DNA of 20,315 bases from Botryllus schlosseri (taxonomy: Eukaryota > Chordata > Ascidiacea > Stolidobranchia > Styelidae). Below are positions 16,301 through 20,315 of this stretch, piece after piece. The stretch spans positions 1 to 20,315 of the forward strand of contig ATSW01007100.1 in NCBI GenBank assembly GCA_000444245.1, given 5' to 3'. Numbering within the stretch: the stretch's first letter is position 1; each line of letters starts with the position of its first letter. The position numbers and the translations under genes are program-made. The notes beneath the pieces were generated by a model. It did not search any database and had not been told where the DNA came from. It was given only the letters and a program-made list of their open reading frames with translations.

Positions 16301-19210
16301 TTTGAAAGTGTCCTCGGAGGACGCCCTTCTGTCCTCTTTTTTGAGATTTTGTCCTCTTATTTGAAAGTTTAGGTTAGATTTAGAGCAAATTGCGAGTGAT
16401 ATGCCGCAAATTAGCACAGAACTGAAGCTCCGGAGGGTATTTCGGAGTGAAAAACGGTTATTCTAGCTCTGGGCGGAAAGATGACCCTTTTTTATTTTAT
16501 TTAGTCATCCGCCTAGCAATGCGGGAAGAAAAACGGTATTTTGAGCTCTGAGCGGAAAAGATGACTTTTTTTTGTCAACCGTTCACAAAGTGGTAAAAAT
16601 TCACCGGTTTTTGAGAATTCTTCTCCGGTTTTGCGGGACTCAAATTTCTGAAAAAGTGTCCTCTTTTTAGATTTCCAAAATATGGTAAGCCTACAATATG
16701 GAGTTCGCGTCGAGCAAGTGAAACGGTGAAGATACCGCGGCAAAAATTTCGCAATGGCTTGAGGAACGATGACGCTCAGCCGCAGCAGCTGGTAGCAACA
16801 GCTATCCAAATTTTAATTAATTGCAGCTCCATTACGGTGACTTTCGGAAGAAAATGGGTGCGGCCACAATGTTTTCCATCTTTATTTCAATTTGAGACCA
16901 CATCATGTTTAGAGCACAGTGCCTCTTTAATAATGCCGCAATAACCAAATGCAATAGATGAGCAATTCCTCCAAATTAACAATACGTCACTCGAGATTAT
17001 TGAATTTCAAAATCAAAGAATATCGTAAACTAAGATGCAAAATTTTGTTTGGAAATGTTGATATTCCCAACATGCCGCGAAAGCATTGCTCGTTAGGATA
17101 AAGAATATAGGTTTCCTGTAGAATCGGTATATGCGCCATTTTCAGCGCAGTGATGCGAGTATCTACAATCAAATTCATAAACGGGATCCGTAAATATTCG
17201 AAGTATAGAACCACGTAATATCGAAATCCAGACTGGACATTCGAAAAAAAAATATCATTAAATCCGCTCTGAATCATAAGTGCGGTGAAAATTGCCGAAT
17301 ACACAATCTTACAACATATGCTGAAGTCATCATAAATAGTGACTTGCTTATGTCAGTGATCCTAATGTGCCATGCTATCATTGTTGGGACTACTCTCATG
17401 AAATTGGCAGTAAACACATATTTGTTTAATTTATCAACCCCAGTATATTTACTTACAAGCAGCGCACAGTTAAAAGGAATCAATGTTCAGGAGACCAACT
17501 GATAAGGGCGCGAGGAACTAATTTACAAAATTGCAGCATTTGTAAATTTGTAAATTAGTATTTCTTCAAGTTGACGTTAAACCACCAATCAAAGATTCGT
17601 CTTATGTCTCATAAACAGCCTTTTGGATCGATTGCGTATACATTACACCAAGAGTAAACGCATGCATACTTGCCAAAACGCGTTATTCGATTAACGTGAC
17701 TTGTGCGAAGAAGTGCTTGCACTGCACAGTGCACACGCTTGAGCGTACAATGTAGTACACTAAGAGATAGCTATCAGCTACTCCGAACATATTTCCAATA
17801 CGGATCGTAAACACTTTATGGGCCCTGTCAAGATTCTGGTGCCGGCGTGGCAGTTCTTATCAAGCTTTCGTGCTAAGCCAGAAATCTTATCAGGTGTTTC
17901 TTGGGAATGTGTTAGTATATTTAGATAACGCGTGACAATTTGCCTGCAATCATTTTATCCGATTTACAAAATGGTGTAACGAATATATTACGTTATAGGA
18001 CGATATGTCGGCATATGACTTGAGGTTCTTAACCGGCGTTCACGCGAGCTCCGTGGCCCCCTGAGACGGTCTCTGGGGTTCGCCGAAGATCAAGTAACAT
18101 GCATTCCCGACTGGTACATTAGAATAACGCTGGTATACAGTGGAAATCGCTCTTTTACGTTATGTTACCAATGTTTTTGGTGCACTGGTCATTTTTGCAC
18201 CAGTATTTGATCGGTCTTGGATGTGTAATGTGGTGGATTTTTATTTGAATGGCTCAGCGAAAATTCGTGGTTCGTCCGGTTAGCAAAGCTTGATAATCAC
18301 TGGAGCAAAAGGTAACGGTGCATACAATGCAAAGCTAAACATTTTACCTCCAACGAGAGGCCAAGTCCGTAATCGATAGGTATAGAAGTGGTCGGCCAGA
18401 AATAGGATTCAGCGATTATCGTGTTTCTTGTTGAAGTCTTCGTAGGCAGTATATCTCCTCCAATCAGACCCTTTAAACCTGCGTATGTATAAAAAAGAAT
18501 TCCAGGCAACATATCCGAAATGGGTAGTCTCATAATTACCCCTTACCTTTGTTTATTTCCAGAAAGTCTGGTTTTTCTGGGAGCTCTCTATCTGTAATGT
18601 TGTATCGTAATATGAACAAAGATTTTTACTTATGAATAAATATAATCGATCTGGTAGGCCGGGTTAAAATGATGGATCCAAGTACGATTGTACACTGTCC
18701 ACTTCAGTTATGATGTACGACGCGTATAGTCCGGTTGATATTATTTCGGCACCGCCAAAGAGTTCCCCTGCAAGCTATTTTAATTATGTCTCGGGTTATA
18801 TCATAAGTGTCAATATGTTAGGCCTATATGAGTTGCACAGCAACGGGATAGAATAGTGTTAGATTCATTTTATGCAAAAAGACATATGTGTGGCGCATGA
18901 TGTCCGATCCGCCACATTTTAGCGGTTATGTTACCAGATATGTTCACAGGATTTCTTATGCTTTTTCTGCTTGTGCTAGAAACAGCGTTTCCATTATTTT
19001 TGGAGTATTTTAAGGAATTGTGATACTTTTCACTTTCAGACAGCCAAATTGCATGGTGTACCTTGCTGTTCCAGAACTTTTGCTGCCTGTAAGAAAACAA
19101 ATTTCTACGCATTAGATGAGCGTAATATTACGTAGATATTTTGCGAGATCTACCTGACTGAAGCAGAGCAGAAGCATCACGGCGCTAACGACAATTTCCC
19201 GAGCGTGCAT
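3997..19210 (-). CDS. MEP1B-like: Meprin-like membrane metalloprotease, complete 15-exon gene (astacin-MAM-MATH-TM)
   Basis: Secreted/cell-surface zinc endopeptidase of the astacin family (M12A). The coding parts are 19154-19210, 19062-19086, 18547-18591, 18348-18478, 15218-15327, 13697-13872, 10689-10791, 9960-10075, 9268-9441, 8297-8489, 7294-7448, 6269-6441, 5775-5999, 4954-5065 and 3997-4337. They total 2136 nt (711 aa plus stop), all introns are GT-AG and every phase joins. Domains: signal peptide about 1-20; prodomain to R60 with the GGD51 aspartate switch; protease N61-C254 with zinc ligands H151, H155, H161, catalytic E152 and Met-turn SVM208HY210; MAM about C264-C447; MATH about 450-600; Asp/His-rich stalk 637-658; TM helix about 667-692; short basic tail. 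The order and many local matches (PYDYTSVMHY, HEQSR-DRDDYV, TIVTR, IGQR) fit meprin beta. The EGF module and the furin-cleaved insert of meprin alpha are absent. Expected to shed or process surface and matrix proteins; substrates are unknown. Confidence 0.95.
4630..4880. repeat. CCGGA-rich degenerate repeat in intron 14
   Basis: Repeated CCGGA/TCCGG words in both orientations (ATATCCGGCG, AACCGGAGTCG, AATCCGGATT, GGCCGGAGTT, GGCCGGAGGCGG). It resembles the subterminal repeat tracts of small DNA transposons. Ends and target duplication were not found. Confidence 0.45.
4954..5065 (-). CDS. Exon 14: MATH/TRAF domain C-terminal strands
   Basis: Codes residues 562-598. GYLGYSNFMKISDL and YLKLDRLVFSVLVQ match the last MATH strands (GYGTSAFI..., F..GDDVYILLTV in meprin beta). 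Acceptor TTTAAAG, donor CAAG|GTATGT, phase 1. Confidence 0.92.
5178..5640. repeat. AGTACTT-rich repeat in intron 13
   Basis: Clustered AGTACTT/AAGTACAAGTACTT words at the left end and AAAGTATACTTTAG plus GGTACTTTC at the right suggest an old inverted-repeat element. A Ser/Ala-rich open frame on the minus strand (5204-5389) falls inside it and has no place in the phased exon chain. Confidence 0.4.
5775..5999 (-). CDS. Exon 13: MATH/TRAF domain core
   Basis: Codes residues 487-561. LYPQG, GYMSAFFGLVQGPNDDTLNW, PF and IRLMVVDQNN match the MATH core (GANDDQLQWP...TLLDQ in meprin beta), ending LWNKPTS. The donor TCA|GTAAGTATAG is near-perfect. Reading on into the intron would add a short tail ending near 5712, but the next exon continues the domain, so that tail is not expected. 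Confidence 0.95.
6269..6441 (-). CDS. Exon 12: end of MAM, start of MATH
   Basis: Codes A429-K486. FAIDDVSVMDKPC is the MAM closing motif, with C447. DYSQVLTDTSKGGSILSEV and GYNFRIK open the MATH/TRAF domain as in meprins (NFSKVL..., GY.FQ...). The direct MAM-MATH junction inside one exon is meprin-like. Donor CAAG|GTAGAT, phase 0. Confidence 0.95.
6716..6972. mobile_element. Foldback (long inverted repeat) MITE in intron 11
   Basis: Two arms of about 110 bases are near-complementary. The left arm holds GGCTGACACTCGTCAGGGGT; the right arm, reverse-complemented, holds GGCTGGCACTCATCAGGGGT. Both continue through GTAATCGTCA and AACAATCGT to a short centre near 6845. A related half-copy lies at 20171-20315. 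No coding capacity; target duplication not clear. Confidence 0.85.
7294..7448 (-). CDS. Exon 11: MAM domain, beta-sandwich strands
   Basis: Codes residues 378-428. GKWVLKRMTISAPSEYRLVF matches the MAM 'G-x-W....v.l....f.vvF.g' segment. Acceptor AACTTACAG, donor ACAG|GTAATA, phase 1. The reading frame stays open past the donor by chance. Confidence 0.9.
7449..8296. other. Intron 10, no repeat or gene recognised
   Basis: AT-rich intron between the middle and later MAM exons. A 137-codon open frame on the plus strand (7675-8088) has no recognisable domain and is of a length chance could supply. Confidence 0.6.
8297..8489 (-). CDS. Exon 10: MAM domain, middle
   Basis: Codes G313-T376 plus two bases of S377. 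AYMVMDTSGKTA matches the MAM 'G-Y-M-Y-I-D-T-S...G..A' strand, and QQCLQFSYFIS contains the third MAM cysteine, C344. N374-R-T is a possible N-glycosylation site. The donor, ACATC|GTATCGG, is weak, but it is the site that keeps phase 2 with exon 11. Confidence 0.88.
8977..9096. repeat. 61-bp tandem duplication in intron 9
   Basis: GGGTAACAACGACGACTACT... at 8977 repeats at 9038 with about 90% identity over the first 40 bases and small changes after. Roughly two copies of a 61-bp unit. Confidence 0.88.
9268..9441 (-). CDS. Exon 9: MAM domain, first part
   Basis: Codes S255-E312. SYNCNFDDESACGY is the classic MAM opening (C-x-F-E/D...C), with C264 and C272. DWI follows as in other MAM domains. 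Donor GAAG|GTGAGA, phase 1. Confidence 0.93.
9442..9959. other. Intron 8, nothing recognised
   Basis: Only overlapping chance frames on both strands; no repeat ends or conserved peptide seen. Confidence 0.55.
9960..10075 (-). CDS. Exon 8: end of protease domain
   Basis: Codes S216-C254. PTIVTR and IGQR are near-identical to meprin beta, and R237 of IGQR matches the meprin-beta subsite arginine R238. C254 (MYQC) closes the protease domain by pairing with C103. Donor TGCA|GTAAGA, phase 1. Confidence 0.95.
10440..10550. mobile_element. Probable hAT-type element right end in intron 7
   Basis: Ends AAAAAAGTTGAGAACCACTG, a terminus typical of hAT-like elements (reverse CAGTGGTTCTCAAC). No matching left end or duplicated flank (GTCTAGAC follows) was found nearby, so this is a fragment. 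Its left limit is a guess. Confidence 0.5.
10689..10791 (-). CDS. Exon 7: astacin Met-turn
   Basis: Codes residues 183-215. NNFNKYDF leads to VPYDYTSVMHYGS, giving the Met-turn M208 and the zinc-proximal tyrosine switch Y210 of astacins. It opens with G-Y183, where meprin beta has G-R. Donor TCAG|GTAATG, phase 2. Confidence 0.96.
11004..11325. mobile_element. 322-bp MITE with long terminal inverted repeats, intron 6
   Basis: The left arm from GGGCAAGCAGTCTCTC and the right arm (reverse complement GGGCAAGCAGTGTCTC) match over about 60 bases, including GCTGAG-AATCTAAAA and AATTGGTAG. The match resumes weakly at GGCTGAAATT. No coding frame. No clear target duplication at these limits. Confidence 0.82.
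11330..11815 (+). mobile_element. 3' end of a LINE (non-LTR retrotransposon), L2/CR1-like
   Basis: The frame from about 11335 to the TAG after LLNEY reads ...KYAGPQLWNSMSPAIR...ALKSKYKQFLLNEY, the C-terminal tail typical of LINE reverse-transcriptase proteins (YGPxLWNSLPxxIR...FKxxLKxxLL). A 3' untranslated tail follows, ending near TGTTTTGAAACGATGGAAATA. It is 5'-truncated: only the last about 75 codons are recognisable. A second copy of the tail is near 13566. Confidence 0.82.
12238..12738. repeat. TCGAGT-rich inverted-repeat element in intron 6
   Basis: Begins TAGGGCTGGGCAAAATCGAG, a terminus seen in hAT-like MITEs, with CGAGTCGAGTCGAGTAATCG tracts. The right side has the inverted counterparts (ACTCGACTCGAATC, TCGAGTACTCGAATC). 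A matching right terminus and target duplication were not found. Confidence 0.6.
13289..13565. repeat. Probable DNA-transposon relic with GAGGTGGTCA ends, intron 6
   Basis: The left GAGGTGGTCAATGG and the right end (reverse complement GAGGTGGTCAGTAACC) are inverted, and CTTGAAGTAG/ACTTCTACTT words repeat between them. Similar words recur at about 8835-8960. No target duplication found. Confidence 0.45.
13566..13620 (+). mobile_element. LINE 3' tail fragment (second copy)
   Basis: ATATCTTTTCATTGTATTAC...TCTTGAGGTGTTTT closely matches the untranslated tail of the LINE at about 11755-11800. Only the tail is present. Confidence 0.6.
13697..13872 (-). CDS. Exon 6: astacin zinc-binding active site
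   Basis: Codes residues 124-181. The zinc signature HEMMHAIGIWHE lies at 13755-13790, supplying ligands H151, H155, H161 and general base E152, followed by QSRPDRDDYVEIMWEDI, nearly identical to meprins. C124 and C143 should form the second conserved disulfide. C150, directly before the first zinc ligand, is not one of the family's disulfide cysteines. Donor GCAG|GTTAAA, phase 1. Confidence 0.97.
13960..14777. mobile_element. hAT-type non-autonomous element, 818 bp, intron 5
   Basis: The left end CAGTTGTTCTCAGA and the right end (reverse complement CAGTGCTTCTCAAA) are inverted. Flanks CTTTAGAC (13952-13959) and CTTTAGAG (14778-14785) agree at 7 of 8 bases, fitting an aged 8-bp target duplication. 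An 87-codon frame inside (14165-14428) shows no transposase motif I can name. Confidence 0.78.
15218..15327 (-). CDS. Exon 5: astacin N-terminal subdomain
   Basis: Codes residues 87-122 plus two bases of G123. EYRLRTCLDF matches the meprin ERYRLKTCIDF helix; C103 should pair with C254 at the end of the protease domain. TESDYINF matches the substrate-supporting edge strand. The exon was too short and too isolated to see except through homology and phase; its GG end joins exon 6 to give G-C-Y-S. Confidence 0.93.
15411..15797. repeat. GAGTC-rich repeat in intron 4
   Basis: Many GAGTC/GACTC words in both orientations (GCCGAGTCACTAGTC, AAGTCGAGTCG, ATCGAGTC, CTTGACTCGAGTCAG). It resembles a small DNA transposon with subterminal repeats; ends unresolved. 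Confidence 0.5.
16249..16693. mobile_element. hAT-type MITE, 445 bp, intron 4
   Basis: The left terminus TAGGGTTACCATA and the right terminus (reverse complement TAGGCTTACCATA) differ at one base. CAATATGG flanks the element exactly on both sides (16241-16248, 16694-16701), an 8-bp duplication. GTCCTCTTTT words recur inside both ends (16263-16360 and about 16659-16670). No transposase frame. Confidence 0.92.
16702..18000. other. Intron 4 remainder, no gene recognised
   Basis: Several chance frames on both strands, none with a known domain or a phase fitting the gene. A 12-bp inverted repeat, CTAATTTACAAA...TTTGTAAATTAG, lies at about 17518-17557. Confidence 0.5.
18020..18098. repeat. Possible degenerate transposon end in intron 4
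   Basis: A GC-rich patch unlike its AT-rich surroundings: TGAGGTTCTTAACCGGCGTT at its left, then GGCCCCCTGAGACGGTCTCT and GGGGTTCGCCGAAGATC. The GGTTCTTAACC start resembles some hAT-like element ends, but no partner end was found. Confidence 0.3.
18348..18478 (-). CDS. Exon 4: prodomain switch, activation site and start of mature protease
   Basis: Codes G43-E86. LIGGDI carries the astacin aspartate switch (family form FxGD; here I-G-G-D51), whose Asp blocks the zinc in the zymogen. TRNTII places the tryptic activation cut at R60|N61, and FWPTTSIPIDY is the conserved start of the mature enzyme (family RN-II...WP..IPY). Ends GAG|GTAAAA in phase 0. Confidence 0.93.
18547..18591 (-). CDS. Exon 3: 45-nt prodomain exon
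   Basis: Codes D28 to K42 (RELPEKPDFLEINK) plus the first base of G43. The DFLEINKG segment lines up with the DIFDINEG segment just before the inhibitory motif in meprin beta prodomains. Acceptor ATTACAG, donor AAAG|GTAAGG. Confidence 0.85.
18592..19061. other. Intron 2, nothing recognised
   Basis: AT-rich intron between the 25-nt and 45-nt exons; no repeat termini or coding signal seen. Confidence 0.5.
19062..19086 (-). CDS. Exon 2: 25-nt microexon, end of signal peptide / start of prodomain
   Basis: Codes AAKVLEQQ plus the first base of an Asp codon. It lies between a good acceptor (TTTTCTTACAG) and CAAG|GTACAC. It is needed to change phase 0 (exon 1) to phase 1 (exon 3), which is the main support for an exon this short. 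Signal cleavage probably falls at or near the Q-A-A junction. Confidence 0.72.
19154..19210 (-). CDS. Exon 1: start codon and signal peptide
   Basis: Codes residues 1-19, beginning MHAREIVVSAVMLLLCFSQ: one basic residue, then a hydrophobic core, as in a signal peptide. The ATG has G at -3, and an in-frame TAG lies 9 bases upstream, so no earlier start is possible in this reading frame without another exon. Ends CAG|GTAGAT in phase 0. Confidence 0.88.
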
Positions 19211-19242
19211 GGCTGTCTAAGCTAAGTAGTATACTTTATTTT

Positions 19243-19250
19243 ATTATATA
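19243..19250 (-). promoter_or_regulatory. TATA-like box upstream of the meprin-like gene
   Basis: On the minus strand TATATAAT followed by AAAATAAAG lies 33-40 bases above the ATG. At usual TATA spacing it would give a very short 5' leader. A CTTAG just before ACAGCC-ATG could instead be a splice acceptor for an upstream leader. The sequence alone does not decide. Confidence 0.3.
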
Positions 19251-19490
19251 GGAAGAAACAAATATATGAAATTCCCGTACTTTTACAGTCACATTTCAGG
19301 GAGTACATAAATACAGCCACCATGACAGTTTTTTAAGTTGTCTGGAAATCGCCAACGTATAGCATGACATGGAATATAATCTTTATGTATAACTTCGAAC
19401 CTAGCTAGTTTTATAGGCATCATACGCTGGCTATGGGCAGTTAAAAGCGTTATCGCGATCACAGACACCCGCAGAGCTCGACGTTATGTT

Positions 19491-19508
19491 GTGAAGGACG
19501 TCCTTCAC
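19491..19508. promoter_or_regulatory. 18-bp perfect palindrome upstream of the gene
   Basis: GTGAAGGACGTCCTTCAC is its own reverse complement. It lies about 280 bp above the start codon and next to a TA-rich tract (19510-19527). It could be a dimeric factor site; this is inferred from symmetry and place only. Confidence 0.35.
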
Positions 19509-19529
19509 TATATATGTATATATATACCC

Positions 19530-20170
19530 AGGACGAATGTACATAATCAGTGAGCGATCACATCAGACTTCAGCTGGGTATTGCTATTTGTTTATCATAC
19601 TATATTGCAATTACAAGTAACACGATCATCTCATAAAGCGAGATGATGAATGAACAATGGCGCATAGACTTTGTATGAAAAATTGCAGAGCTTCCATACA
19701 ACGCCTGAGTTCCGTATAATGCTGAGCAACATGGCATGGACCTACTATGCTTATGACGGCTACACAAAGGTTAGTACTACTGCTACTACAAGAATCCTTC
19801 ATCATCTAGAAATTCGAAACCTTTTATGCTCTGCAGACAGGATCCAATTTTTTTTTTCGCACATACGTCCCTAAAAAACTAAAATGTCCTACATGGATCA
19901 TTTATTGCTGCTCAAACCCTAAATTTTCATTGAATGGTGCTCAGTAATGAGGCCGTAACATACGTGTTTCGAATAAAGAGAAGAAGTTTTTTATTAAAAA
20001 TTTCTTTTCACAAAATTTTAAACCTTCACCCTACGATTTTTCTCGGACCAGTATCGGCGTCCACACACGTGGCCACAGGTAGCCGACCACTGATCTATTT
20101 CAAAGATCTGGGCACTGTGAGTTGAGAGAAACACTTGAAGGTACATAACTTCAGTATACAATTCAATAAT
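19530..20170. other. 5' flank of the meprin-like gene, no gene seen
   Basis: AT-rich flank with short chance frames. A small hairpin, TCATCTC-ATAAAGC-GAGATGA, lies at about 19627-19647. No exon of another gene recognised. Confidence 0.5.
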
Positions 20171-20315
20171 ATATACTTGTCGAAACCCCAATATTTTAGT
20201 GGACACGCATCGGGGATAATAGTCAGCAATCAGTAGAGAATTGAAAAGAGCATTACATCTGAATAAGCGTATGATCAAATATGACACCACCGACATGTCA
20301 ATCCGGGTACCCGGA
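20171..20315. mobile_element. Second copy of the foldback MITE family, cut by the window end
   Basis: AATATTTTAGTGGACACGCATCGGGGATAATAGTCAGCAA and following bases (shown here in part) align with the left arm of the 6716-6972 element, through TAGAGAATT and on to the centre AAATATGACACC (compare AAATATGACGTCC). The right arm would lie beyond the window. Confidence 0.7.

Noticed and set aside
16987-17483. Overlapping minus-strand frames considered for the missing protease exon
   Set aside because: A weak ETYI match suggested the astacin edge strand, but exon 5 at 15218-15327 fits the family and both splice phases exactly.

Overview
This looks like about 20 kb of an AT-rich animal genome. It holds one intron-rich, protein-coding gene on the minus strand, set among many short DNA-transposon relics. 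Split GT-AG exons, a vertebrate-style meprin domain order, many small hAT-type elements and scattered TAGGCCTA words suggest an invertebrate deuterostome (tunicate, lancelet, hemichordate or echinoderm). The species cannot be fixed from sequence alone.

The gene runs from an ATG at 19210 down to a stop at 3997-3999. I rebuilt it from 15 exons whose splice sites and phases all agree. It reads 711 residues: signal peptide, astacin prodomain, complete astacin zinc-protease domain, MAM domain, MATH/TRAF domain, an Asp/His-rich stalk, one transmembrane helix and a 19-residue cytoplasmic tail. This is meprin-beta architecture (human meprin beta is about 700 aa), but the EGF-like module is absent and an Asp/His-rich stretch stands in its place. 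All catalytic residues are present, so it should encode a working membrane-anchored metalloprotease. None of its exons exceeds 341 bases.

Layout. Positions 1-3996 lie downstream of the gene. They hold an AATCG-rich repeat and a 2.2-kb hAT-type element (1511-3706) that carries a second hAT element (2853-3553) nested inside it, each with an 8-bp target duplication. Positions 3997-19210 are the gene. Its introns contain CCGGA-, AGTACTT-, TCGAGT- and GAGTC-rich repeats, a 250-bp foldback element, a 61-bp tandem duplication, a 322-bp long-inverted-repeat element, the 3' end of a LINE, and two hAT-type elements with 8-bp duplications (13960-14777 and 16249-16693). Positions 19211-20315 are the 5' flank, with a TATA-like box, an 18-bp perfect palindrome and, at the window edge, a second copy of the foldback family.

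No tRNA, rRNA, CRISPR or bacterial-type feature was seen, and no second host gene.
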